Positions 25,934 through 34,614 are shown, counted from the stretch's first letter. The stretch is 64,000 nucleotides of DNA from JAFGSI01 sp041287425 (GCA_041287425.1 JBEULG010000002.1:5581-69580), one strand, 5' to 3'. Notes: generated from the sequence alone by a model not told the origin. A program made the numbers and translations.

Positions 25934-26818
25934 TTAATTCACCTTCAAAAGGCCCTGTACTCCATACAATGTTCTTCGTAATCTCGACACGCCTACGTGG
26001 AGAGCCAATCTTGCAAGCACAAAAGGAATGTAAATCTTCCGTTCCCGAGGGATGAGAGGAGACTTCCACAAGTAAGAACCGGCAACCCACACCATTTTTT
26101 CTTTTCCAAAACGGTCTCTCCAAACATGCCCCAGACTTTCATATTTATAACGTTCCTGGATAGGCGTCCGGTTCACCTGACGTACATGTAAGACCTGATC
26201 CACATAGCCAAAAGGCTTGACCAAAGAAATGAGGCATATAAACAGTCGGTCTGCTCCAACCACATCTTTCAACAAGTAACGACTCGCATGTTTTATAAAG
26301 GAAGTGCGATACACACCATAGATATACAGATGATAAGGACGCCCTGAGGCCAGCGCCATGGCGAGTTTAAAGGCGCTCATCGTCCTTGGGTCTGCCGATC
26401 CGTGAAAACGGACTGTGTCGATCGTCTCTCCGTCGTCCCAGACCCTTTGAACCGCCGACATTGCTACGACCGCTTCTCGATTCGTTTCTAATTCGGTAAT
26501 CAGAGCGGATAAAAAGTCTGGCATCCAGCAGTCATCGCAAGCGGCCCACATGAAGTACTCTCCTCTCGCCAGTTCGAGGACGCGCTGAAAATTGGCCCAA
26601 GCGCCAATGTTCTCTTGATTGCGGAAATAGTGAATTCGTTTATCTTGACGGGCAAATTTTTTGCAAATCTCTTCGGTGCCGTCGGCCGATGCGTTATCAG
26701 AAATAAGAATTTCAAAATTTATATAACTCTGATTGAGAAGCGAGGCCAAAGCACGAGGAAGATGCTTTTCGCCATTATAGACTGGCATACCAATACTCAC
26801 GAGAGGGCTGTTTTCCAT
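25934..26818 (-). CDS. GT2-family glycosyltransferase
   Basis: 294 aa, GT-A fold. SIGMPVYNGEKHLPRALASL is the opening strand, FEILISDNASADGTEEI the nucleotide-binding loop, and YFMWAACDDCWMPDFL the DxD-equivalent metal site (ACDD). It adds an NDP-sugar to a growing oligosaccharide in the cytoplasm. The ATG at 26818 places the usual few residues before the first strand; ATG at 26833 and TTG at 26881 are also in frame, without good ribosome sites. It follows the PerA-like aminotransferase gene after about 90 nt and precedes the flippase. Confidence 0.82.
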   Translation of the reverse strand: MENSPLVSIGMPVYNGEKHLPRALASLLNQSYINFEILISDNASADGTEEICKKFARQDKRIHYFRNQENIGAWANFQRVLELARGEYFMWAACDDCWMPDFLSALITELETNREAVVAMSAVQRVWDDGETIDTVRFHGSADPRTMSAFKLAMALASGRPYHLYIYGVYRTSFIKHASRYLLKDVVGADRLFICLISLVKPFGYVDQVLHVRQVNRTPIQERYKYESLGHVWRDRFGKEKMVWVAGSYLWKSPLIPRERKIYIPFVLARLALHVGVSRLRRTLYGVQGLLKVN

Positions 26819-26911
26819 AGTGGAGCCTACCATGCTCATCGATAAAATACTTGATTTGGAATACTCGCCATTTGAGAACAACGACGCGCGTTGGGAAATT
26901 CATTTCGAAAA

Positions 26912-28051
26912 TCAAGCATCCCGTCGCCTCGAAGCGAATAGTTCTCTGACCGCCTCACACACATAGCGCACATCGTCTCTCGACAAATTCAAAGCCGAGG
27001 GAAGGTTGACGCTCCTCTCACTCACTCCATAACTGACCAAATTTCTCGCGCGGGCGGCCAAGGCCTCTTTCGAGTTTTCGTACGCAGGCAACGAACTCAG
27101 CGGGAAGAAAAAAGGACGGCAATCGATGTTTCTTTCTTTCAACAGAGATATCAGTTGCACCTTGGACAGATCGTACCTGGCAGTCCAAACGATGGTGACC
27201 ATCCAGTACGTATTTTTGCTCTCTGGCAACTGGTAATTGAGGCTGACTTCCTCCAAATCTTCCAGTTCTTCCTGATACCAACGGAATATTTCGATTTTAC
27301 GCGCCAGCAATTCATCAATGCGCTCCAACTGAGCCAAACCGAGGGCGGCTTGCATACTGCTCATCTTGTACTTGTGCGCCACCTCGTAGTTCCAGAACAG
27401 CGTATCGCCAGGCCGCCGCCCGTGGTCGCGCAACTGCAAGACGCGCTGATATACGTCCTCGCGGTCTGTGACCAGCATGCCTCCTTCTCCCGTGGTCAGG
27501 GTCTTGGAGCCGTGAAAACTGAAGACGCCCGTCTCGCCAAAACTGCCCGCTTTCTGCCCTTTGTACTCACTCCCGATTGCCTCAGCGGCATCCTCCACGA
27601 TGAAGAGGTGATGGCGATTCGCAACCGCCCGAAGCGCATCCCAATCCGGCACGCCGCCATACAAGTCGACCGGAATGACTGCCTTTGTGCGGGGCGTGAT
27701 ACAGGCTTCGAAGGACTCGGCGGACAGACACCAGGTCAGCGGGTCAATATCTGCAAAGACCGGCGTGGCCCCGACATAACTGATGGGAGCGGCCGTCGCA
27801 ATCCAGGTCGCCTCGGGGACAATTACCTCGTCGCCGGGGCCGATTCCAAGCGCCAGCAGGGACAAATGGATAGCCGAGGTGCAAGAAGGCAAAGCCACCG
27901 CAAAACGGACTCCCAGGTAGTCGGCAAAGGCTTTCTCGAAGCGCTGGTGGTACATGTTGGCGTTCTCATACCAGGCATTCGTCACCGCATCGGTGACGTA
28001 ATCGATTTCCTTTTGGGTGATCCAGGGGCCAGCCACGGGGATACGTTTCAT
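26912..28051 (-). CDS. DegT/DnrJ/EryC1 sugar aminotransferase (PerA-like)
   Basis: 379 aa PLP enzyme. It opens MKRIPVAGPWITQKEIDYV, as perosamine synthases do; ALPSCTSAIHLSLLALGIGP binds PLP phosphate, FIVEDAAEAIGSEYKG carries the ring-stacking aspartate, and VFSFHGSKTLTTGEGGM holds the Schiff-base lysine. It transfers an amino group from glutamate to a 4-keto sugar nucleotide. It could make a GDP-perosamine-type sugar or serve as the missing LegC of the nonulosonic acid pathway. The ATG at 28051 overlaps the next upstream stop by 4 nt; the longer frame runs inside the neighbour. Confidence 0.87.
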   Translation of the reverse strand: MKRIPVAGPWITQKEIDYVTDAVTNAWYENANMYHQRFEKAFADYLGVRFAVALPSCTSAIHLSLLALGIGPGDEVIVPEATWIATAAPISYVGATPVFADIDPLTWCLSAESFEACITPRTKAVIPVDLYGGVPDWDALRAVANRHHLFIVEDAAEAIGSEYKGQKAGSFGETGVFSFHGSKTLTTGEGGMLVTDREDVYQRVLQLRDHGRRPGDTLFWNYEVAHKYKMSSMQAALGLAQLERIDELLARKIEIFRWYQEELEDLEEVSLNYQLPESKNTYWMVTIVWTARYDLSKVQLISLLKERNIDCRPFFFPLSSLPAYENSKEALAARARNLVSYGVSERSVNLPSALNLSRDDVRYVCEAVRELFASRRRDA

Positions 28052-28800
28052 GCCTCGCCTCCTTCCTTCACACATTTGAGAAAACCATCCGGCGCAGCCG
28101 TAATCAAGAGTTTGTTCTCGATTTCTCTGTCTATCACAAACCGGTCGGTCGTCTTCAAGAATTCCCAAACCGCCGTTTTGGGATTGTTGCCCCTCCCCCA
28201 GGGACGGTCGGCGAACAACTCGTCGGGCATATCCTCAATCAGCGTATCGAATACCACCAGGTAACTGCCGGGCGTGACCAGCGGGGAATACAGTTGCAGT
28301 TCCCGATAAACATGCTCGTGGGTATGATTGGAGTCGAGGACGACCATCACCGGCTCTCGTCCGGCCGCAATGTTTTTCACCTGAGCGAGTATCGCTTCAC
28401 TCGTGGACGAACCCTCGAGCATCTGGATGCGTTTCGACATGGGATGCTTTTCAATTTCCAGGCGATTATGGGCGCGGATCTCAATATCAATGCCCAGCAC
28501 CAGCCCATCTCCGCCGAGCAATTCGAGCAGGGAGGCGTACAGAATCAAACTGCCGCCATGCGCGATTCCGGTTTCGATAATCAAGCGAGGCTTTACCTGC
28601 CATATAATCTCTTGCATGGCGACCATATCTTGAGGAAGTTGAATGATGGGCCGCCCCAGCCAGGAGAAGTTATATACATACTTATATCGGGCCGTTTCCC
28701 GTACCCAGATATTCGAGAAACCGCGCAGGGAAACATCTTGCCCCTGGGCTTGAATGTTCCTTTCTCTTTCCAATCGAAACGCTTGTTCCGCTTCGCTCAT
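28048..28800 (-). CDS. Cephalosporin-hydroxylase (CmcI)-family sugar O-methyltransferase
   Basis: 250 aa. The region IIWQVKPRLIIETGIAHGGS is the SAM-binding loop of the CmcI/rhamnosyl O-methyltransferase family, VLGIDIEIRAHNRLEIEKHP holds the acidic SAM contact and VMVVLDSNHTHEHVYREL the metal-binding D..H.H motif. Members methylate sugar hydroxyls. The ATG at 28800 has AGAGGT 4-5 nt upstream; the frame continues upstream into the neighbouring methyltransferase gene, which is a shadow. Overlaps the aminotransferase gene by 4 nt. Confidence 0.8.
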   Translation of the reverse strand: MSEAEQAFRLERERNIQAQGQDVSLRGFSNIWVRETARYKYVYNFSWLGRPIIQLPQDMVAMQEIIWQVKPRLIIETGIAHGGSLILYASLLELLGGDGLVLGIDIEIRAHNRLEIEKHPMSKRIQMLEGSSTSEAILAQVKNIAAGREPVMVVLDSNHTHEHVYRELQLYSPLVTPGSYLVVFDTLIEDMPDELFADRPWGRGNNPKTAVWEFLKTTDRFVIDREIENKLLITAAPDGFLKCVKEGGEA

Positions 28801-28837
28801 AATGACCTCTTTTTTGGAAATCCTTGCCAGGAATGGT

Positions 28838-29599
28838 TCACTCCAAGACCGCATAAGATAACTGCGGCGTGTAAGGGAAGCGCTGGATTCGGATGCTCCG
28901 CAGGCCAACCGTCTCCAGCACCGCCAGCGTCTCGCCCGGCCAGGCTGCCTGGTCGAGTTCGTCGAAAGCCAGCACTGCCCCTTTGGGCATGCGCGGCAGG
29001 AAAGTCTCGAGGGCAATGCGCGTCGGCTCGAACAGGTCGAAATCGAGGTAGAGCATGGCTACCACCAGATGGGGATTCTCCTCGAGATATTGGGGAATCG
29101 TCCTGGTGGCATCTCCTACCACCAACTCGACCCGCGGGATGTGTCCGACCGGCCGATTGAGGTCATAGAGGCGGATAGCCTCCTGCAAGTCCTCGTAGGC
29201 ATGCGTGGACAACCCGCCCTCCACCGCATAGTCGGGATTGCGGCCGCGGTCTTTTTCGCTAATCGCCGGGAAACCGGTAAACGTGTCGAAACCGACTATC
29301 CGGCGGACATGATTGACCGGCTCATAAATCGCGCTGAGTTGCGCCCAGGTCATCAACCCCCCTCCCAGAAAAACACCGCATTCCACGATATGCCCATGCA
29401 CATGCAGGACCTGTTTGAAAAGTTCATATTTCGCCAGAAAATGACTCAGCGCCTGGCGGGGGACGAATTTGGCGAAATTCCGCAGTTTATCCATATTCGT
29501 CCCCATGCTGCGAGAGAAATAGTCTTCCATCCCTTGCGAAAAAGCCAGGTCTTTTTCGGTTTGATGCTGCGGAAGAAGCATCGAAAAATGTTCGCTCAT
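28838..29599 (-). CDS. TylF/MycF-family O-methyltransferase
   Basis: 253 aa. HGHIVECGVFLGGGLMTWAQ is motif I, IVGFDTFTGFPAISEKDRG the F-D-(T/S)-F-x-G-F-P motif that defines TylF-like enzymes, and VAMLYLDFDLFEPTRIALE the metal-binding D-x-D. The family methylates hydroxyls of deoxysugars (macrocin, mycinose) with SAM and Mg. Its start overlaps the phosphatase-SDR fusion gene by 4 nt, so it probably acts on the sugar made by that module. It lies 37 nt before the CmcI-like methyltransferase. Confidence 0.85.
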   Translation of the reverse strand: MSEHFSMLLPQHQTEKDLAFSQGMEDYFSRSMGTNMDKLRNFAKFVPRQALSHFLAKYELFKQVLHVHGHIVECGVFLGGGLMTWAQLSAIYEPVNHVRRIVGFDTFTGFPAISEKDRGRNPDYAVEGGLSTHAYEDLQEAIRLYDLNRPVGHIPRVELVVGDATRTIPQYLEENPHLVVAMLYLDFDLFEPTRIALETFLPRMPKGAVLAFDELDQAAWPGETLAVLETVGLRSIRIQRFPYTPQLSYAVLE

Positions 29600-30828
29600 T
29601 CTATTGTCTCCTCACTAGACTGAAGGTATTGCTCCAAGCCCTGCGAAATGGTCACCTGCGGCTCCCAGCCAAGCAAGGCCCTGGCGCGGCGGTAATCCAT
29701 CACGATATTGCCCACATAGTCGTCTATCGCTACCTGCGAGATACGACTTCGAGACCCTGTCTTTTCAACGAGCAGGCGCGCCACTTCGGCGGTTGTCACG
29801 CCAACGCCCGTACCGATATTCAGTTCTCCGCAGATGTCCAGTCTGACGGCTTTCCAAAGCGCCGCGAGCAAATCATCAATGTACAATAAGTCCAGGGCCG
29901 GCAAGCCGTTCCAATAGCGGTGAGTCACAATATCCTCGTTCTTCCTTGCCTTGGCCAGAAAATTCCAAATGAACTTGGGACGCTGGCTGCGCGTTCCATA
30001 GACCGGCCCCGAACGAATGATGAGGCTTTCCAGGCCGCGCTGTTCGACAAACTGTCGAATCAACACCTCGGACAAATACTTCGCCTGTCCATACGTCGAA
30101 CCCGGCCGTGCTGGCAGGCGTTCATCCGCCAGCAGACTCTGGGCCCGGTAACCAGAATAGATTTCCCAACCACTCAAGTAATAGAGTTTCGCCTGGTTCT
30201 GCGCCGCAACATCCAGCACATTCTTGAGCATGACCAATGCGTTTCCCAACGCTTCATTGGTCGTGTAAATACGAGGAGTCGCTAGATGGATGATTTTTTG
30301 AATTCCATGTTTCTTGACCAACAAATCCAGGAGAATGACATCCTTCGTCAAATCGATTTCCTGACGAGAAGGGGCAAGCACGGTTTCCCCTTCCTCCCGC
30401 AACCGTTGGACCAAAGACGAACCGATAAAACCCGACCCGCCGGTAATCAAGACGCCGCCGCTCGAAGCAGCGCTCCCCGTTCCCTCGACCGCCCCCCGGA
30501 CTGCATCCAGCACTTCGAGTTTGATCCCCTCCTCGCCGGTTGCCGCCAGAACGCGCTGGACGGCGGCGTCCATAGGAATTTTCTCATACAACGCCAAGAC
30601 CCCTGCCGCAATCGAATTGCTGCGAGAAATCCCATAATCACAACAAATCACCACTTGTCGGCCCTGCTCCAAAGCCTGCAGAGCCTCGGTGATTTTGGCC
30701 TTAATCATTGCTTCGACATTGCCGCGCTTATCAACCAGGTCGCGCACATCCACGAGATGTAAGCCCGCAACCGACTTGGCAAAATCCCAAGAGGCCGTGC
30801 CCAACCTGTCCGTAATCCACCGAATCAC
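29596..30828 (-). CDS. Fusion: dual-specificity phosphatase-like domain + SDR sugar reductase/epimerase
   Basis: 410 aa with two domains. Residues 1-115 look like a dual-specificity protein phosphatase: LVDVRDLVDKRGN, then VVICCDYGISRSNSIAAGVL, whose C63-x5-R69-S70 is the PTP loop (Cys in place of the usual preceding His), and a helix resembling the domain's end (AAVQRVLAATGEEGIKLEVL). Residues 124-410 are an extended SDR: GVLITGGSGFIGSSLVQRL, serine in LSGWEIYSG, and Y246-x3-K250 in TYGQAKYLSE, with LDLLYIDDLLAALWKAV. It starts with GTG behind AGAGGTGG and overlaps the ATP-grasp gene (GTGA). The SDR half is the likely 4-ketoreductase of the CDP-sugar module; what the phosphatase half acts on is unknown. 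Confidence 0.8.
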   Translation of the reverse strand: MIRWITDRLGTASWDFAKSVAGLHLVDVRDLVDKRGNVEAMIKAKITEALQALEQGRQVVICCDYGISRSNSIAAGVLALYEKIPMDAAVQRVLAATGEEGIKLEVLDAVRGAVEGTGSAASSGGVLITGGSGFIGSSLVQRLREEGETVLAPSRQEIDLTKDVILLDLLVKKHGIQKIIHLATPRIYTTNEALGNALVMLKNVLDVAAQNQAKLYYLSGWEIYSGYRAQSLLADERLPARPGSTYGQAKYLSEVLIRQFVEQRGLESLIIRSGPVYGTRSQRPKFIWNFLAKARKNEDIVTHRYWNGLPALDLLYIDDLLAALWKAVRLDICGELNIGTGVGVTTAEVARLLVEKTGSRSRISQVAIDDYVGNIVMDYRRARALLGWEPQVTISQGLEQYLQSSEETIE

Positions 30829-31859
30829 AATTCCACCTCTTCTTTGGGGACGACCTGCTCTGTGAGACTGCGCAAGTAATATCCCGGCTTGATTTGCGGC
30901 CGCGTCTGGGGAAGTCGTCCATGCAGCAGGAACTGAACGAAAAGATCAATTTCGTTGACGCCGGCCAGCGCCCGCAGATACGTGGAAGCCGAAAAGCGCG
31001 GGTTGATTTCGAAAGGCAACAAGACCCCGTTCCGGACACGGCCCTGGACGTTGATCGGCCCCCGGCTTCCGATTGCGGTTGCAATTTCCTCGGCCTGCCT
31101 GCACAGGTCTGGGAAATGGTCAATCAACCCCTGGCTGTAGCCACTGGAAATGAGGCCCGTTTTGGTGTTCACCAGCACCGAGAGTTTAGCATGAAACAAT
31201 CGCTTGAGCGCGATGGAGGTGTACACCTTTCCATCGGGCAGCGAAAGGACGCCAATCGTGAATTCCCCCTCATCGAGGGGAATATACTCCTGTACCAGGG
31301 CGCTCTCACAATTGTCCAACACATAGCGCAAATACAGGCGCGCCTCGCTTTCGCTGGCTGCCAGGAACACGAAACGGCTGCCTCCCGTGCCGGTGGCAGG
31401 TTTGATGATGCAGGGAGTGGGAAAATCCTTCAGGTCTTCCACATGCGTGACAGGCAGCGAATAAGGCATGGGAAGATTGCGTTGCTTCAGATATTCAAAC
31501 AGGCGATTTTTGTCGCTGCACAGGGAAATGAGCGCTGGCGAATTTCCCGCCAAACGGATTCCTTCTTGTTGCAGTTTGTCTGCCGCCTCGCCGAGCAACT
31601 TCATCGGCTCCTCGCCGCCAGGGATCACCACTTTGATTGCATGCCGCCGACAAATCTCCAGAATAGAGTCCACATAGCCCTGACGAGGGATGCAGTAACT
31701 CTTCGCCACCCCCTCCTGGAAATGCCCAAAAGCGAGGGGAGAAATGTCGCACCCATAAACGCTGTACCGGCGGGCCAGGTTCAGGCACTTGATGATTTCA
31801 GTGCCCAGCGAAGCGCCTCCGACCCCCGCGACCAGGACAGGCGTCGAAATATCAGTCAT
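30825..31859 (-). CDS. ATP-grasp protein of carbamoyl-phosphate-synthase type
   Basis: 344 aa. N-terminal VLVAGVGGASLGTEIIKCL is the pre-ATP-grasp fold, CSDKNRLFEYLKQRNLPMPY begins the ATP-grasp domain, and TPCIIKPATGTGGSRFVFLA is the ATP-binding loop; PFEINPRFSASTYLRALAGV carries the E-x-N-P-R metal/ATP signature. Such enzymes ligate a carboxylate to an amine or other nucleophile through an acyl-phosphate. In a glycan locus this suggests attachment of an amino acid or acyl group to a sugar, or carbamoylation. The ATG at 31859 overlaps the RfbC-like gene by 8 nt; its own end overlaps the fusion gene by 4 nt. Confidence 0.82.
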   Translation of the reverse strand: MTDISTPVLVAGVGGASLGTEIIKCLNLARRYSVYGCDISPLAFGHFQEGVAKSYCIPRQGYVDSILEICRRHAIKVVIPGGEEPMKLLGEAADKLQQEGIRLAGNSPALISLCSDKNRLFEYLKQRNLPMPYSLPVTHVEDLKDFPTPCIIKPATGTGGSRFVFLAASESEARLYLRYVLDNCESALVQEYIPLDEGEFTIGVLSLPDGKVYTSIALKRLFHAKLSVLVNTKTGLISSGYSQGLIDHFPDLCRQAEEIATAIGSRGPINVQGRVRNGVLLPFEINPRFSASTYLRALAGVNEIDLFVQFLLHGRLPQTRPQIKPGYYLRSLTEQVVPKEEVEL

Positions 31860-32388
31860 CGCAGCAAAAATCCTCGAAAGATTGGTCCCGCTCAGAAAGA
31901 ATCGGCGGCTCGACCGGCCAGGAAATCCCGAAACAGGGGTCGTTCCAGCGTACGCCGCGCGCACATTCGGGGTGAAAGAACTCGGACATTTGATAGAATA
32001 CCTCGCTGTTGTCCTCCAAGGTTTGGAAGCCATGGGCGAAGCCGATGGGGACGTACAAGGCGCGCCGATTGTGGGCAGTCAGTTCTACGCCGAACCATTT
32101 CTTGAACGTCGGGGACTCCGGCCGCAAATCAAGTATCACATCATAGATGGCGCCCAGGGTACAACGCACGAGTTTGGCCTCCGGATACGGCTCGGCCTGA
32201 TAGTGCATTCCCCGCAGCGTGCCGCGCTTTTTGTTGAAGGAAATGTTGCACTGCACCAAACGCGGATTCAAGCCATGCTGTTCGAACTCAGCCTGGCACC
32301 AGGAACGGGCAAAGAAGCCGCGTTCGTCCTCGCGGCGCTCCAGTTCGATAACATAAGCCCCTGGAAGCGGCGTCTCCACAAAAATCAT
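31852..32388 (-). CDS. rfbC: NDP-4-keto-6-deoxyhexose 3,5-epimerase (RfbC-like cupin)
   Basis: 178 aa, normal for RmlC. REDERGFFARSWCQAEFEQH is the conserved entry strand, KRGTLRGMHYQ carries the catalytic histidine, and VPIGFAHGFQTLEDNSEVFY ends with the active-site tyrosine; the terminal WNDPCFGISWP is also typical. It epimerises carbons 3 and/or 5 of a 4-keto sugar nucleotide. No dTDP-glucose genes (rmlA/B/D) are present, so the substrate is probably the CDP-4-keto sugar made by RfbG and methylated by the next enzyme. The ATG at 32388 has GAGGG nearby; the TTG at 32400 is less likely. Confidence 0.87.
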   Translation of the reverse strand: MIFVETPLPGAYVIELERREDERGFFARSWCQAEFEQHGLNPRLVQCNISFNKKRGTLRGMHYQAEPYPEAKLVRCTLGAIYDVILDLRPESPTFKKWFGVELTAHNRRALYVPIGFAHGFQTLEDNSEVFYQMSEFFHPECARGVRWNDPCFGISWPVEPPILSERDQSFEDFCCDD

Positions 32389-32396
32389 ACCAGCCC

Positions 32397-33635
32397 TCAA
32401 ATGACAGTAACCTCAGGGATGGGAATGATAAAATGCCCGCCCCGCCGTAAATATTCCTGTTGTTGCGACAGAATTTCATCGGCGAAATTCCATACCAGCA
32501 GGAGGGCATAGTCGGGCATTTCGCTCAGCAGTTTCTCCGGCGCATAAATGGGAAGATGAACGCCCGGCATGTAATGACCTTGCTTGTAGGTGCTGCGGTC
32601 TACCACGAAATCCAGAATATCCGTGCCGATTCCAAAGTAATTGAGCAAAGTACTGCCTTTCGCCGAGGCTCCATACGCCGCCAACCGCTTTCCCTGTTCC
32701 TTCAGGGTTTTCAAGTACTCGGTCAGGGATGCCTTCAGGTTCTGCACTCGCCGCGCAAACGCCTCATAGAAAGAGAATTGTTTCACGCCCCACCCCGATT
32801 CTTCCTCCAGCAAATCCGTCACACTGGATTGGACTTCCTCCCCAATTTGGGAACGCCTGACATAAATGCGCAGGGAACCTCCATGAATAGGAACGCGTTT
32901 TACATCGAAAATCGTCATCCCATGCCGGCGAAAGAGATGATCCAGCGCGGTGAGGGAAAAATAGCATAGGTGTTCGTGGTAAATCGTATCGAACTCACAC
33001 CGGTCAATCATCTCCTTCACATAGGGAGCCTCAATAATCGCCATCCCCTGCCCTTTGAGCAGGACTCCGATGCCGGCGACGAAACCGTTCAAGTCCGCCA
33101 CATGGGCCAACACGTTGTGAGCATGAATGACATCGGCTTGTTTGCCTTCCTCGCGAAGATGTTCGGCCAGGGATAAGCCAAAGAACTCGGCGAGCGTAGG
33201 AATGCCTCGCTCCTCTTGAGCCACACGGGCAACATTGAGGGCCGGCTCGATGCCCAAAACGGGGATGTTCTCCTGCTGGTAATATTGCAACAGGTAGCCA
33301 TCATTGCTTGCGATCTCGACCACCAGGCTGCCCGAATGGAGGCGGGCACGCCCGATGACTTCCGTCGCTAACTCTTGAGCATGGCGGAGCATCGTATCGG
33401 AGAATGACGAAAAATACAAATATTGCCGGAATAGTTTTTCGGGCGCAATCGTTTCGGTAATTTGCACCAGCGAACAATGGGGACAGAAAACGAGGTCCAA
33501 AGGGAATTTTTCCTCGGAAGCGGCAAAGCGTAAATCCGGGAGCAACGAATTGGCCAAAGGCGTATGACCCAATGACAAAATGGGTTGCAGTCCCCTTTGT
33601 CCACAAGAACGGCACAGCAAATCTCTTTCAACCAT
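32397..33635 (-). CDS. NDP-hexose C-methyltransferase (TylCIII/TcaB9-like)
   Basis: 412 aa with the three-part layout of sugar C-methyltransferases. The N-terminus has a zinc site made of CRSCG and CPHCSLVQ; the middle domain has VVEIASNDGYLLQYYQQ (SAM loop) and the catalytic YHEHLCYFS; the C-terminal domain contains AAYGASAKGSTLLNYFGI. Family members methylate C-3 (or C-5) of a 4-keto-6-deoxy sugar nucleotide. It overlaps the RfbG gene by 8 nt and precedes the RfbC-like epimerase by 8 nt. The ATG at 33635 is preceded by GGAGGT. Predicted product: a CDP-linked 3-C-methyl-6-deoxy-4-ketohexose. Confidence 0.87.
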   Translation of the reverse strand: MVERDLLCRSCGQRGLQPILSLGHTPLANSLLPDLRFAASEEKFPLDLVFCPHCSLVQITETIAPEKLFRQYLYFSSFSDTMLRHAQELATEVIGRARLHSGSLVVEIASNDGYLLQYYQQENIPVLGIEPALNVARVAQEERGIPTLAEFFGLSLAEHLREEGKQADVIHAHNVLAHVADLNGFVAGIGVLLKGQGMAIIEAPYVKEMIDRCEFDTIYHEHLCYFSLTALDHLFRRHGMTIFDVKRVPIHGGSLRIYVRRSQIGEEVQSSVTDLLEEESGWGVKQFSFYEAFARRVQNLKASLTEYLKTLKEQGKRLAAYGASAKGSTLLNYFGIGTDILDFVVDRSTYKQGHYMPGVHLPIYAPEKLLSEMPDYALLLVWNFADEILSQQQEYLRRGGHFIIPIPEVTVI

Positions 33636-34614
33636 CCTGCGGACCTCCAAAGAAATTTTTATACCAGGCAATCGTCCGCCGTAAACCTTCCTCCAGCGAA
33701 AAGGCAGGTTTCCAATTCAACCGCTGGCGTGCCTTCTGGGCGCTCAAATACTGACTCCGAATCTCATTGGTCGCCTCATTGCGGACCTCCAGCGTCAGGT
33801 TCGAATCCATCAATTCCAGGATTTTACGGGCCAGGTCCAGGACGGTCAAAGGAGTCTCGTTCGAAAAATTGAACGCCTCGCCGATCAGGGCGCGGTCTTG
33901 CGCCAATTTTTCCGCCAGCAAGGCATACGCGGCGGCGCCATCCTCTACATAAAAATAATCGCGCACGTATTGACCGTCTGAGCGAATGACGGGGCGCCGG
34001 CCTCGCAGTACGGCCCGGATGGTGCCCGGCACAATCCGATTCCAGTTCAAATCCCCTCCCCCATAGAAATTGCCACACCGACTGATGACCACCGGCAATT
34101 GATAGGCGCGGGCATACATTTGGGCAATCAAATCCGTGCAGGATTTGCTGACATCGTAAGGATGATGCCCACGCAAGGGCATATCCTCCGTGTAGGGCAA
34201 ATTTTCCTGCGCCCCATAGGCTTTGTCAGAAGAAGCCACTACAATTTGTTTGACCAGCGGGCTGCGACGGCAGGCCTCCAACAGAGACCACGTCCCGCCA
34301 ATGTTGGTCTCGAAAGTCGAAACCGGATTCCGATTGGCGACCGGAACGGTCGTTTGGGCGGCCAGATGGATGACCGTATCGATTTCATATTCCCCCAGGA
34401 TACGCTCCATCAGCGTCTGCTCGCGCACATCGCCGCGCACGACTTTGACTCTAGCCATCAGGCCGGTGCGCACCAGTTCCGTCTGCGGAACCCAATCGCG
34501 CACCAGACAAACCACATCGGCACCGGCTTCGATCAGGCGCTGCACCAGCCATGAACCAACCAGGCCGGTCCCGCCGGTTACAAATGTTGGACGATCGAGC
34601 CAGAAATCGTTCAT
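33628..34614 (-). CDS. rfbG: CDP-glucose 4,6-dehydratase
   Basis: 328 aa SDR. TFVTGGTGLVGSWLVQRLIE binds NAD, VIHLAAQTTVPVANRNPV and VVASSDKAYGAQENLPYTED are CDP-glucose dehydratase signatures (SSDKAYG), and HPYDVSKSCTDLIAQMYA has Y-x3-K. It converts CDP-glucose to CDP-4-keto-6-deoxyglucose. The partner cytidylyltransferase RfbF is directly upstream, overlapping by 4 nt (ATGA), which fixes the ATG at 34614; a GTG 6 nt earlier is less likely. About 30 residues shorter than Salmonella/Yersinia RfbG. Confidence 0.9.
   Translation of the reverse strand: MNDFWLDRPTFVTGGTGLVGSWLVQRLIEAGADVVCLVRDWVPQTELVRTGLMARVKVVRGDVREQTLMERILGEYEIDTVIHLAAQTTVPVANRNPVSTFETNIGGTWSLLEACRRSPLVKQIVVASSDKAYGAQENLPYTEDMPLRGHHPYDVSKSCTDLIAQMYARAYQLPVVISRCGNFYGGGDLNWNRIVPGTIRAVLRGRRPVIRSDGQYVRDYFYVEDGAAAYALLAEKLAQDRALIGEAFNFSNETPLTVLDLARKILELMDSNLTLEVRNEATNEIRSQYLSAQKARQRLNWKPAFSLEEGLRRTIAWYKNFFGGPQDG

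Noticed and set aside
31852..32388. dTDP-rhamnose pathway implied by the RfbC-like gene
   Set aside because: No rmlA, rmlB or rmlD partner is present; the neighbours are RfbF/RfbG and a C-methyltransferase.
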